Counted from the stretch's first letter, positions 34,347 to 44,740 are shown. The stretch is DNA of 64,000 nucleotides from Chaenocephalus aceratus (GCA_023974075.1 CM043799.1:6845250-6909249); one strand, 5' to 3'. Notes: a model not told the origin generated them from the letters alone. A program made the numbers and translations.

Positions 34347-36404
34347 CCGCTTTGACACCGCAGGACTTGCGGTACTTTAGTGCCGGCACTAAAGTACCAC
34401 GGCACTGAATCCGCCAGGGGGCTAGTGCCAATCGCAATTCACACCGCAGTACTTTCCCACGCTGACGTCACTTCGTCTTCTTCTTCTCTGGGTTTACTGG
34501 CAGGCCGCAAAACCACTTCACGGCGAGTACAAAAAAAAACAAGAGAAGAAGAACTACACGGGGGATATTGTAAATAGACAATAAAATCTTTTGATCTTTT
34601 GTACAGTGCATTTGGTTCTCTCTTTTATTTACCACATTCAAGACGGGCACAATTACAATAGTGCAGACACACCTTTGTGCAAAGATAATATGTCAGTATC
34701 AAAACAGTGTGGCAATATAATAACAAACTGCCAGGTGTCGTATGCACAGTAAATAGGCTCAGCAGTTAACACACCTTTATTATATATCCTCCTGAGAGGA
34801 ACTCGGTACACTAACTCCTAAGATGTTCCCTTACTATAATTAATTAAAATATTGAACTCACAACACTGGTAATTACAAACTTAACAAGATACATTATCTG
34901 TTAAATCGCCATGTAGGTTATCTTTTATTTATCAGCAGCAGATCAATAAGTGTCAGTATCAAAACATAACAGTGGCAAATATATAGCGGCAGACACACCT
35001 TAGTGCAAGTTAGGTGTCAGTATTAAAAAACAGTGGCATATATATATATATATATATATATAATAACAATAGAAAATCAACTTAAATAAAATGTACCCAA
35101 CAAAAATACACTTATAAAAAATATATAAAAATTGCACTGTAAGAGTTGAACTGTGGGCTAAGCCCTGAATGTTTCCAGGAAACACCTCTGTGTGTCAATA
35201 TTTAACACAATACTACAGGGAGGAAGGCCTGTTGGACTTCACTAGCTCTGAAAGCACTCCCAGAAACCCCTGCTGAAAAGCCTTTTGTTGCTCCATTTGC
35301 TGCCTCATTTGCTGTGCCAACACTGCGTCCCGTTCATCCTGGACGTACTTTTGCGTTTGGTTGATGGAAAGGGAGACGAGCAACGGCTGCTGTTGCGATC
35401 GGGAAAGTAAAGTCCACTAGTTTCCAATCCAGCGAGTTGTCCCGCCTCCTGAAACAAACAAATGTAGTGCCATGAGTTAGTGAAGCACATTACAGAAAAC
35501 ACTGCCCACTTATTCACAAGTCAAAACGTTTTCATGGCGGCCGAGAATAGCTAGTTAGATGTTATGTTATTAGCCAGCTCAGGGCCGGCTAACAGTGTTA
35601 GCCAGTTCAGCCTGCTCATGGCTACCTCGATCTACTGAGCAAATAAAAGTATTCTGAGACCAGTAATGTGCATATTAAAAACCCCAGTACAAGTAGTTTA
35701 TTTTACCTTCGTCGTTGTTGTCGTTGCTCACTTCACAGCCGACTGAATCCGCCGTTTCAGCGAGCTCCCACAGCAGCGTGCCTGAGTCGATGGTCGCCGT
35801 TGTCCCGGAGAATGAGGGTCTCTGGCCGAGCAGATCATCCAAGCGCTTGTACCATTTACTGGTCTTTCTATCGTTACCACTTTTATTATTGTGGTCTTTA
35901 ATTTTGTTATAGTCCTGCCTGAGTTTCTTTATTTTTACCCGGCATCCGTGTGCACTGTGCACGATTCCCAGCTCAAGTAGCTTTTGCGAACATCGCTCAA
36001 AACATTTGGAGTTGGGAACTGCTTTCTGTAGAAGCTGCTGCATCCCGTCCTCAGAGTACATTTCCAGAAGCGCCGACACTTTCATCATTCCACCGCTCCG
36101 GTGTTGTAGTACGTGTGGTCATAACTGCTTTAAAGTACAAAAAGCCTACTCGCTCAGGGTGTGGATGTGGTTTTGTAGCGAGGAAAAAAATGGGGCGTGG
36201 TTTGCAATTCGCCCAGCCAATAGAAATAGAATAGAAATTGGCACTCTTTTATCACCAGGTTCGTACCACCTCTCTAGCAGGGACTGAAAAGGGCCAAAAG
36301 AGTTCCCGGCACTGAGTAGTCCCGGCGGTGTGAACGCGACATTATTGGTACTAACGGAACTAAAGAACCAAAGTACCAGGGAAAGTCCTGCGGTGTGAAA
36401 GCGG
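34347..36404 (-). mobile_element. Harbinger-type DNA transposon, non-autonomous
   Basis: Inverted ends: left CCGCTTTGACACCGCAGGAC at 34347; right, on the - strand, CCGCTTTCACACCGCAGGAC at 36404. Both continue into GGTACTTT-type sequence. The left flank shows TAA directly outside and the right shows CTAA, roughly in line with the 3-bp TWA target of PIF/Harbinger. It carries the Myb-like accessory gene but I see no DDE nuclease gene, so it would need a helper. Confidence 0.75.
35220..36088 (-). pseudogene. Harbinger Myb/SANT-like DNA-binding protein
   Basis: Exon 1 (36088 to about 35708) starts MMKVSALLEMYSEDGMQQLL and includes a helix-rich SANT-like segment: RCSQKLLELGIV, GCRVKIKKLRQDYNKIKDHN, GNDRKTSKWYKRLDDLLGQR. 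A good splice donor (GAAG|GTAAAA) follows at about 35708, and a TTTGTTTCAG acceptor lies near 35456. The downstream sequence encodes a Gln/Glu-rich coiled-coil-like end (LAQQMRQQMEQQKAFQQGFL), but in a frame that requires a correction. In PIF/Harbinger this protein binds the TIRs and imports the transposase. The exon structure is inferred. Confidence 0.65.
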
Positions 36405-36540
36405 CTAAGCTCTGTGATTGGATGTTTGAGTGTGCGCCGAGGGTTACACCGAGCGTCGAACAGCACTTTGAAATGGGATGGAACCACGGCAGACTGTCCA
36501 AAACTGGATTTGAACGGATCCACCACGTCCCCAGAACTAC
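36405..36540. other. Spacer between Harbinger and DIRS
   Basis: About 135 bp with no recognised feature; it may be the outer edge of the DIRS left terminus. Confidence 0.4.
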
Positions 36541-36663
36541 ACATGCTGGCTATTGTGTTCTATTTCGTCCCTCCTGACCGCCAGAGGCGGTGCTTTAGCA
36601 CTGGATATGTCCATCGCGCGCATGCACCGTACGAGTACTAATAACAACAAAGTCACCTGTGAC
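36541..36663 (+). repeat. DIRS left inverted terminal repeat, outer part
   Basis: GACCGCCAGAGGCGGTGCTT followed by TAGCACTGGATATGTCC and CATGCACCGTACGAGTAC, then AACAACAAAGTCACCTGTGA. The inverse occurs at about 43907-44000, and a shorter inverse copy at 43725-43785. The repeat resumes at 37853 after the hAT insertion. Confidence 0.75.
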
Positions 36664-36723
36664 TACTGCTGCGTACCTGGACTCACATTCAGGTTCAGGT
36701 CCGGACTCAAGTCCAGAGGTTCA

Positions 36724-36759
36724 GGTTCAGGTCCGGACTTATAAGTCCGGACCTGAACC
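36724..36759. repeat. Perfect 36-bp palindrome
   Basis: Both arms read GGTTCAGGTCCGGACTTA, giving a perfect inverted repeat centred on TTATAA. Two more GGTTCAGGTCCGGACT-like strings lie just upstream (from 36691). Located about 60 bp inside the left hAT terminus, where transposase-binding repeats are usual. Confidence 0.9.
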
Positions 36760-37559
36760 CATGGCTTGTGTCAAGTTGTGTGAGTAACTAAAGTGAACTT
36801 ATTGTGAGCTAATTATCAATTGAAAATAAACTCATAATTAACTCAAATTCAAACTCATCAGGTTTATTGTGCTCCCTTCCAACTTGTGTCTACATTTCTC
36901 TAAAAAGTACAAATGTAAAAAAAACACTTTTTGCCACTTAGTCTACAAATGACTTATGACAGCAACTACAGTGAACTACTACAAAGTTCAAACATTTATT
37001 TCATTTACCAAACTGAAGTAACCAAACAGTCCCTGAGCTGACTGAGCCTAAATCCCTAAAACGTTGCTGAAAGGTAGAGTGTAGAGTAGACTATACGCAT
37101 TACACTGTTACACACCTACTACAGTATACACTGTAGTGACTGTACAGTCAGAGTGTACTGTACTGTCTGTACACCATGTATTTTCTACAACTCTACATGT
37201 GTACATTATACAGTACATACATACAATTTTGATACATCTATCATCTATGTCACTCGGACAGTGAGGAGACTGTGGACTGTCAAGACTCAAGACACTATGT
37301 CTAAGCCAATCACATCGCTAGCTTCCCTTGACGTCACACAGATCTCGCGAGCAGTTGCGATATTTTGCGAGACTTCGTGAGTTCAGTAATGGTCGCCATA
37401 TCAGAAGCAGACACGATGTTTTTTGTCTTTTCCCAGCGCAAATTTCTCAATCTATGGAAGGTTTTAGATGGTTTAGAACAAAAAGGAGAATACACGTAAG
37501 TGCTAGTTTTTTTGCCAGTCCAAGTACCGGTTACGACATTCCGGTTTTAACCGGACTTG

Positions 37560-37830
37560 AACCGAAACTTTTTATAAGTTTGATTTGATTTTTTGATTTT
37601 GATATACTTTATAATCCCCGTGGGGAACATTTTTCTCTGCATTTGACCCATCCTAGTGTTAGGAGCAGTGTGCTGCCATTTTGAACGGCGCCCGGGGAGC
37701 AGTGTGGGGAACGGTGCCTTGCTCAGAGACACCTCGGTAGCACTTGGTCTTGCCGGGACTTGAACTGGTGACCTTCCAGTTGCCAAGCCAAGTCCCTATG
37801 GATTTCGCCACCACCGCCCAGTATCGGTTC
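37560..37830 (-). mobile_element. tRNA-derived SINE inside hAT
   Basis: On the - strand: a tRNA-like head with GGTCACCAGTTCAAGTCCCG (B-box-like) near 37765, body with GTCTCTGAGCAAGGCACCGT and CACTGCTCCCCGGGCGCCG, and a tail of TTATAAAGTATATC then AATCAAATCAAA. The overall layout is head-body-tail of a fish SINE. TSD not clear. Confidence 0.7.
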
Positions 37831-38099
37831 GGCGTACCGGTACGCAGCACTACCTGTGACCCACGTGACACCGGCTATATCAGCCAGTGTCATCAGAGGA
37901 TCTGTTCCTTTCATCTTCTCGCTGTGCGAGAGTACCGTGGCTACAATATTGTAGCGTTTGATTTAAGGATTTCTCTGCATCCAGCTGGCTGCGTGCAGCT
38001 TCGGGACTGATCCAGTCGGAGCCGCGGGGTTACCCGTCCTCCAGGAGCTGTGGCCGGCTGCGCAGAAAACTTCAACGGACAGATTGGTGGCGGCTTGGT

Positions 38100-38750
38100 C
38101 GGTGACGGAAGTGTTTCCACTCCCTCTCCCAGCTAAGTTGTCCTGATTTCTGTCTTGATTGCTACCTTGCTTGAACTTTCTGGTGACGGCAGCGTTTCCA
38201 CCCCCTCTTCCAGGAGTTGCCCTCTCTGTACTTTTATGATAGCGCGGCGTTGCGCCAAGCTATCATTAGCATCTTGAGTTCCAGATTTTGTCATGTCCTC
38301 TTGTTTAGCTAGTTAGCAGTAGCGCGGCTCAGCCTAACCGTGCCCTGCCCGGTCAGCCACTTTGGCTGACGCTTGAGGTAAGCACCGGATTACCCGTGCT
38401 GTTTTTTCTTTAGAAGCCAGTTTCCTTAGCTTGTGTTTCGCTATTTTTCTCAACCAGTGAAGGCAGTGTTTTCACCCCCTCTCCTGGTAAGAGTGTTTCT
38501 TGACTGTGAGCAGCAGCCGGCTGGCTAGCTGCCCTGTTAAGCTTCCTTATTTGGTCGCTCTGTGCTTCATTTACTCAACTAGGTGAAGGCAGTGCTCTCG
38601 CTCCCCGCTCCCTCTGCTAGTAGCTTTGCGCTTTCATTTACTCAGCTAGGTGAAGGCAGTGCTCTCGCTCCCTCTGCTGGTAGCTCCGTGCTTTGTTTAC
38701 TCAGCTCAGTGAAGGCTGTGTTCTCGCACCCCGCTCCCGGTTACGCTGCA
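38100..38750 (+). repeat. Irregular tandem repeats in DIRS leader
   Basis: About six copies of a GTGAAGGCAGTG or GTGACGGCAGCG core followed by TTTTCACCCCCTCTCC- or CTCTCGCTCCC-like sequence, at spacings of roughly 60-120 bp. The last three (from 38565) are closest to one another. They lie between the left terminal repeat and the gag start. Confidence 0.7.
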
Positions 38751-38763
38751 TCCGGCTACCTAC

Positions 38764-39534
38764 ATGATGCCTCATCCATGTAGCGCCTGTATGGCTTCTC
38801 TCGAGCCAGAGGATGGCCACGACCGCTGCCCCTCTTGCCTTGGTCTCGAGCATTGGAGGGAGGGTCTCACGCAGGACGCCTGCATGAACTGGAGCTGCAT
38901 GCCTTGGGCACTCAGAGCAGCCAGAGTCGCAGAGAGGTGGAGGGTCTGGCAGCCAACGGACACCTCTCCTTGTCGCATCTTCCCCCAGCTCAGTTCGGCC
39001 GTTCCCGGCGACCTGACGGAGCGATGGCTACGGGTTCGCCCCCCAACAGGAGGACTAGAAACAGGCTGTCCTCTAAGGTGGATCGGTTAGCCGCCGACAT
39101 GGACATGATGAAGTCGCTCCTCTTAGCCCTTCAGCCAGGGGCCGGTATATATAGGGGCTTTGCCGCCTGCCCCTCCTTCGGTTGCCGCACCTCTGCATGA
39201 GGATGCCATGTCACTAGCGGCCTCGGCTAACCTCTTCAATGAAGAGGTGGAGGACGAGGCCCCGCTCACTCCCGGGGAGGCTTCCCACTCCTCTGCTCAG
39301 GGTTCTCTGCAGGGCGTGGAGGACGTCTCCATGGCGGCCATTATTCGTGCGGCCCTGGCACACTTGCAGCTTCCGGTTCCGCAGGCCGACGCGGCTCAGG
39401 CTAGAGCCTTCTTCAGGCTAGAGCCTTCTTCAGGCTTAGTCCCGCCCTGTCCCCCTCACCGTTCGTCCTTCAGAGGAGTACCTGAGGGAGCTCCATGTAT
39501 GCTGGAGAGACACCAAGGCCCTCTCCCGCTTTAG
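38764..39534 (+). pseudogene. DIRS gag-like protein
   Basis: The first block (38764-39090) starts MMPHPCSACMASLEPEDGHD then RCPSCLGLEHW, the Cys-rich opening typical of DIRS gag, with a shifted continuation (38835-39200) carrying RRTRNRLSSKVDRLAADMDM. The second block (39160-39534) is acidic: LFNEEVEDEAPLTPGEASHS, then VEDVSMAAIIRAALAHLQLP. A 19-bp local duplication (CTAGAGCCTTCTTCAGG) at about 39402-39438 shifts register. The C-terminal part continues beyond the hAT insertion at 40738. At least two frameshifts. Confidence 0.65.
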
Positions 39535-39652
39535 CTCTGATGCCCGGACCCTGGCTGCCATGCAGGATCCGGCGAGGGTTGGGCTGGGTTGCATGCCACC
39601 CATCGAGCCTGCCATCGACTCCCTGATTATGGCTCCTGATGAGACTCTAAGG

Positions 39653-40729
39653 CAGGGGTGGGGAACCTCCGGCCCCGGGCAGTATACGGCCCGCGAGACA
39701 ATTTGATACGGCCCTCGAGGTAACACACGCAAAAAAGAAAAAAAATTAAGAAATCTAGACCGCAAAACATATATAACAAGCGAGTGCCTGTTTTTCCTGG
39801 CCAAGGTCAGGGTCCTTGAACACAACACGAGCCTAACGTGTTATCACGTGGTATATGCTCGTCCGACAGTGGTTTAGAGCTGCCGGAGAGCAGAGCACCA
39901 GAACGCCGCTCCGGGCCGGGACTTCCAAATGTCAGTACCCATAAGGAGCCGTACACATGCCGCAGTTTTTGCGTGGCTGTGTCTTTAGGTGAAAGCCCAG
40001 TGGCGATCTGTTCATCTGTCATACTGATCATACAGTCAATAACTTATTGTTATTAGCATCTGGTAGCTAGCTATGCTAACGAATAAGAAGCTTTTTCTAC
40101 TACCAGTGGGTAAAGGCACATCTTTATATGATCATTTATAGTTATAAAAAAATAAGAGAATACAGTAAACGGGTATAAATACTATATGACAGTAAAAAAA
40201 AGTTGTTATTAATAAACAAGAATACAGTTTGAAAGGGGAGTGATTTGTAAAATATCCATAAAGAAAAAGAAAATCTGCTTCCAGTTCTGTTTCAAATGGG
40301 TGTGAGAGATGTATCCATAGATCTCCTAATGTTGCTTTCAAAGTGCACCAGATTGATGTTTTAACTTCAACATTTAAAAAAAAAATCTTCCCGGGGGAAC
40401 ATGCCCCGGGCCCGGACCCCCCTTGAGGAGGTTAGGCCCCCCCCCCACTTAAATCACGTTCACATGGATAGGAAACTAAATTGCACACATCTTGTGTCCA
40501 TATCTTTCTGTTTTGGTGGTCATGCCACAACTGTGCACGTGCATGCATGCGCGAATCATGGTAAGATATCTGGATTAAGAGGTTGCTTTTTCTTTGCACA
40601 GCATGAAAGAAAGGCCAAATGAATGGGCTGTGATTTTAGTATTTTTAAGCAATAAAATAATTTGTACGGCCCTCGAGGATGTTGAAAAATTGAAATGGCC
40701 CTTGAGAGGAAAAAGGTTCCCCACCCCTG
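39653..40729. mobile_element. hAT element with CAGGGGTGGGGAAC ends
   Basis: 1,077 bp. Left CAGGGGTGGGGAACCTCCGG, right GGTTCCCCACCCCTG. TSD CTCTAAGG (39645-39652) against TTCTAAGG (40730-40737), one mismatch in 8. ACGGCCCTCGAGG occurs near both ends in subterminal position. The interior shares segments with the hAT at 47271-51985 (for example the GATCTCCTAATGTTGCTTTC region and the AAGTGCACCAGATTGATG block). No transposase frame. Confidence 0.9.
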
Positions 40730-40737
40730 TTCTAAGG

Positions 40738-40860
40738 CCTGATGCCAGGTGCCCTCAGTGCAGTGTCACTGGTGAACTGCTCTGTAAGGCCTACGACGCA
40801 GCGGCACGCATAGATTCATACATAGATTCGGTCGCCATGAGGGCCTACCTGACCATCGTC
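40738..40860 (+). pseudogene. DIRS gag C-terminal fragment
   Basis: The frame reads RPDARCPQCSVTGELLCKAY then DAAARIDSYIDSVAMRAYL, the gag C-terminal segment, resuming directly after the hAT TSD. It then runs abruptly into RT thumb sequence (GLLSLRPLQMWLNSLHLD near 40905), showing that the RT fingers and palm have been deleted. Confidence 0.6.
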
Positions 40861-40862
40861 GT

Positions 40863-41916
40863 GTGGACGACATTTCCCACCTTCTCCCCATCTTCAGGCC
40901 TGCTGTCGCTGCGCCCTTTGCAGATGTGGCTGAACAGCCTTCATTTGGACGCCAAGTGGCACAGGCACAGGAAGGTCGGGTGCCGCACCAGTGCCTTCAC
41001 TCTCTGTCACGCTGGAGAAACAGGGCCTATCTTCTGATGGGCATGCCCATGGGCGCCATCCCATACCGCTGGGAGACTGTCACTGTAGATGCATGTCTCT
41101 CAGGTTCGGGTGCGGTGTGGCAGGGCAGGACTGTTCAGGGTCTGTGGTCCGCCCAGGAAGGTGCATATCCATCAACGTGCTAGAGCTTCGCGCTGTGTGC
41201 TTGTGCTGCTTGTGCTCAGGCACTTTTTACCCCAACTGACGGACAGGCATGGCTTGTTCGTTCGGACAACATGTCCGCGGTTTCCCAGATCAACCACCAG
41301 GGGGGCACCAGGTCCGCACAGCTTCTCCGGGTTTCACAGAGCCTCTTGTCTTGGGCGTTTCCCCGCTTGGCCAGCCTGCGAGCAGTCTTTCTACCAGGAG
41401 ACCGAAATCAGGTGGCAGATTTCCTCTCTCGGCACAAACCTCCACCTCTTTGCCTCGGAAGAGTCGAGGCACTGCACCCTCTTTCTCCTGGACAGAGTTG
41501 ACCAGCCCAATGGGGCAGGACGCTCTGGCACACGACTTGCCAGACAGTCCCTGTACGCCTTCCCGCCGCTGCCGCTGTTATTACAGACGCTTCAGAGGGT
41601 CCTTAGTCAGGGGCACAGGCACAGGCTCAGTCGCCCCCCGCTGGCCGGGGAGAGTTGGTTCCCGTTGCTGCGCAGTCTCTGCTGCGGCCCACCATGGTGC
41701 CTCCCCGACAGGAAGGACCTTCTGTCACAGCTCAGGGGTCAGATCTGGCATCCCGACCCTCACCACCTTCAGCTCTGGGCTGGCTCTGCGGGGCCCAACC
41801 CACTGTTGAGCGTTTTTACGGCATCTGTCAGGGAAACTATCCTGAATGCCTTAGCACCATCCACTCGAGCACTACGAGTGCAAATGGAAGCTCTTCTCCC
41901 ACTGGTGTTTGGGTAA
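40863..41916 (+). pseudogene. DIRS RT thumb, RNase H and linker
   Basis: RT thumb GLLSLRPLQMWLNSLHLD and CLHSLSRWRNRAYLLMG, then RNase H: VTVDACLSGSGAVWQG (first Asp), INVLELRAVCLC, VRSDNMSAVSQINHQGGTRS, RAVFLPGDRNQVADFLSR. The linker resembles the - strand copy (QDALAHDLPDSPCTPSRR in one frame, LYAFPPLPLLLQTLQ in another). The reading frame changes at least four times (40863-41183, 40991-41239, 41271-41501, 41089-41916), so no intact protein is possible. Confidence 0.7.
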
Positions 41917-42014
41917 GGCTGAGAATCCGGGGCATTGCTCTGTGGCCACCATCTGGAATTCCTGCAGTCCCTTCTGGATAGTGGATGTTCTCACTCCACT
42001 TTGAAGGTATATAT

Positions 42015-42847
42015 TAGGGATCGACCGATAGGCTTTTTCAAGGCCGATACCGATACCGTATTAGTAAACAAGGAGACCGATAACGATAACCGATATTTGG
42101 AACCGATATACTTTTGCAGTAAAATCAGAAAATCTTGGTGTCAAAATGTAGAATAACACAAACTCCAACACAACTCAACACAACTTCTTTGAAATGCATT
42201 TAAGCATATATTATGTTTAATGAACTTTTAAACTTCTTACAACTGGTTTCCTCTCTGAGCCCTTTTCTTTAGTGCAGCCATCTGCAATGAGTTAGAGAGA
42301 GACAAGAAGTGGGGCTGCAGGCTGACATGCTTAACTAACAATAATGCTTAATTTATTATATCAAAACAATCTATCTAGCATAAAATCCCAATAAACAGCT
42401 AGCAACTGCAAAACACTAGTGCTATCAAATGTTTTGCAAACTATTAAAAGTGAGGCTATTACAGTAGACCTAACGTTAGTCTAGTAGCCTCACTTCCAAT
42501 ATTTTGCTAAACATTTGCTAGATACATGTTGGCTAGCGAATGAGCTTCACATATCAACCTGAAAAACTGCGAAGCTCCACTCGCAGCCCCCCTCCCCCCG
42601 CACCATAGTTACTCCGCTGCGAGACGCTGCACGCACCCCCAACTCTGACTGACTTCCCGCGTCCCTGTGTAACTGGGAAACTGATAGAATGGATCATAAA
42701 ATAGCCTATCAGATAGCGCTGTGGGCGGGACATTGCTCGTGTACAGAGAGTGGTGAATGCAGCCAGAGAAACGGCCTCATCAGAGCCAAAGTTGTATCGG
42801 CAATTTGATAAAAAAAGGCCGATACCGATAATTGGTCAAGACCCCTA
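42015..42847. mobile_element. hAT element with TAGGGATCGACC ends
   Basis: 833 bp. Left TAGGGATCGACCGATAGG, right ATTGGTCAAGACCCCTA. Flanked by an 8-bp duplication GTATATAT (42007-42014 and 42848-42855). Subterminal GGCCGATACCGATA repeats at both ends. No transposase. It splits the DIRS YR gene. Confidence 0.9.
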
Positions 42848-42900
42848 GTATATATGGCTGCTATCTCTGCCCAACATGTCGGGGTTGACGGCGCCACGGT

Positions 42901-42960
42901 GGTGCGCCACAGGTTGGTGCGCCACAGGTTGGTGCGCCACAGGTTGGTGCGACACAGGTC
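42901..42960 (+). repeat. 15-bp tandem repeat in YR coding frame
   Basis: Four copies of GGTGCGCCACAGGTT (the fourth with two changes) add VRHRL repeats to the recombinase without breaking the frame. The - strand YR has no such expansion. Confidence 0.9.
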
Positions 42961-43772
42961 GGTGTCCCTCTTCCTGAGAGGGGCCTTACGGCAGCGTCCC
43001 CCTAGTACCCCGAGAGCTCCGGCTTGGGACCTGCCCCTCGTGCTAGATGCCCTATCATCTCCTCCCTTCGAGCCCCTGGCCCAGGTGGGGCTTAAGTGGC
43101 TGTCCGCGAAGGCAGCATTTCTGCTTGCCATGACCTCAGGGAAGCGATTTTGGGAGTTGCATGCTCTCTCCGTGAGCGATACATGCCTGAGGTGGAACTC
43201 CGATGGCTCGGGTGTTGCCCTCTGGTCGAATGTGGCATTCCTGCCCAAGGTGCTTCCACTTGCCCACTCCAATCGGCCCATCCAGCTGGCACGCTTTAAC
43301 GTCCCACAGGAGAGCCACACGCCCGAGTTGCTGTGCCCTGTGCATGCCCTAAGAGCGTATGTCGATGCTACGGCCTGTGCCATGGCGGCACTAGGAAGGG
43401 TTGTGCTCTCTCCAAGCAGCGGCTGTACCACTGAGTTGTTCATACAATCGCACATGCCTATGGGGCCAGTGGCCGCCCTCTGCCATCAGGGGTGAGATGT
43501 CACTCTACAAGGAGCGTCACAACGTCTTGGGCCGCCCTGAGAGGAGTGCTCCTGGAGACCATCTGCGCCGCTGTGTCTTGGGCGTCTTCTGGCACATTCT
43601 CCAGGTTCTACCGGGTCAATGTCGCCACCCCCCATCCTTTGGGCGTGGTCCTATTGCCAAGCTCCGCTGCTTCCAGCTAGGTGAGTATTTAGTTTCTTCA
43701 TGACATGGTTGGTATAAGTCATCCAGTGCTAAAGCACCACCTCTGGCGGTCAGTAGGGACGAAATAGAACAA

Positions 43773-44029
43773 AAGTTACGTCTGTAACTAAGGTCTATGA
43801 GTCCCGGATGACCGACAGAGTTTCCTGTCAATTCTTGTGTGCTCGCGAGAAGATTCTGGGAACAGATCCTCTGATGACACTGGCTGATATAGCCGGTGTC
43901 ACGTGGGTCACAGGTGACTTTGTTGTTATTGGTACTCATACGGCGCATGCGCGCAATGGACATATCCAGTGCACTGCCTCTGGCGGTCATCCGGGACTCA
44001 TAGGCCGTAGTTACAGACGTAACTATCGT
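43773..44029 (+). repeat. DIRS right terminal unit
   Basis: Bounded by AGTTACGTCTGTAACTAAGG and, inverted, by GTAGTTACAGACGTAACT; GAGTCCCGGATGACCG pairs with CGGTCATCCGGGACTC. Inside is the inverse of the element's left terminal repeat. This parallels the unit at 5584-5882. Confidence 0.7.
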
Positions 44030-44035
44030 TTCACA

Positions 44036-44740
44036 ACATGTTCTATGGCACGTCTCTACTGGGAGTTGTAGTTTTAAAAGACGTTTTCGTATTTCCCATA
44101 ATAAGAAGTTGCCAGTATTAAACTGTGTACATCCCTGGAGGTTTAGGGGATAGGAAACACTCAAATTTAAAACATATAATTAATAAATGGGTGAAAATTG
44201 CTTGTGTCCATAATGGGCAGCATTAATATATACCCACATGACAGCTAAGGTCAGAAGAGCTTTATTTAACAGCTGGTCTTATGTCTGTGACCCCTCCTGT
44301 TGTTAATTGATAAGCCTGAAACATGCACTTGTCAAGGTTCAGAGGCACATTTAGCAAATATGGCAGTAGCCATCAATCATCTTAAGATTAGATATACTTT
44401 ATTGATCCCAAGTAGGAAACATTTCAGCAGCATGTGTAACCGTTGTAAATATGCAGTGGTGTTTATTTGTAAATCATTTATTATAATCACACAAATTCTG
44501 TGTGTTATATTTAATAATGCTGTGTTCTTTATTTATTGAATGTTCAATACCTGATAAGGTCGGAGAGGAAAAACTTGGGTCGCAGGTTCCTCAAGAGTGC
44601 ATTACAAGACATCTATCAATATGTGTGTATACCTCACCATTAAACTGTCGTATTCTGCACATTTCTTATACTATCTACATACATCTTATAAGAGTATAAT
44701 ATATGTATAATATCAGTTAAAATAAGTGCTTAAACATACA
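44036..44740. other. Unannotated sequence
   Basis: No gene visible. A short SINE-like tail (GATATACTTTATTGATCCCA at about 44391) is the only recognisable piece. Confidence 0.45.
44386..44425 (-). mobile_element. SINE/LINE tail fragment
   Basis: GATATACTTTATTGATCCCA followed by AGTAGGAAAC resembles the tail region of the SINE at 37560-37830 (GATATACTTTATAATCCCC then GTGGGGAACA). Only about 40 bp survive. Confidence 0.4.

Larger units (their letters stand above)
36664..37852. mobile_element. hAT element with TACTGCTGCGTACC ends
   Basis: 1,189 bp. Left end TACTGCTGCGTACC, right end GGTACGCAGCACTA (one mismatch as inverted pair). Flanked by a perfect 8-bp TSD CCTGTGAC (36656-36663 and 37853-37860), and the flanking DIRS terminal repeat is continuous once it is removed. 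No transposase. Contains a 36-bp palindrome and a SINE. Confidence 0.92.
41935..43680 (+). pseudogene. DIRS tyrosine recombinase, interrupted
   Basis: The N-terminal stub at 41980-42014 ends DSGCSHSTLKVYI. After the hAT insertion (42015-42847) the protein resumes with AAISAQHVGV, exactly as the uninterrupted YR at 6908-5970 would predict (STIKVYLAAIAA). Then come four VRHRL repeats, WDLPLVLDALSSPPFEPLA, MTSGKRFWELHALSVSD and LLCPVHALRAYVDATA. A frameshift near 43485 leads to HSTRSVTTSWAAL and SSGTFSRFYRVNVATPHPLG with the His-x-x-Arg and catalytic Tyr (43492-43680). Confidence 0.85.
36541..44035 (+). mobile_element. DIRS retrotransposon, + strand, with three hAT insertions
   Basis: Order: left inverted terminal repeat (36541-36663 plus 37853-37910), leader with tandem repeats, gag (38764-40860), RT thumb and RNase H (40863-41916), YR (41935-43680), right terminal unit (43773-44029). 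The left repeat reappears inverted at about 43856-44000, for example GCACTGGATATGTCCAT near 36600 against the inverse near 43960. RT fingers and palm are missing, apparently by internal deletion near 40860. hAT elements interrupt it at 36664-37852, 39653-40729 and 42015-42847. Non-autonomous. Confidence 0.8.

Noticed and set aside
36264..36577. Short frames at the Harbinger/DIRS junction
   Set aside because: They cross the Harbinger right terminus and have no motif.
39653..40729. Possible host exons inside the CAGGGGTGGGGAAC element
   Set aside because: Open frames are short, lack known motifs and the region is fully bounded by hAT ends and a TSD.
42901..42960. Possible CRISPR-like repeat array
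   Set aside because: The 15-bp units are directly adjacent with no spacers and lie in a eukaryotic retrotransposon coding frame.
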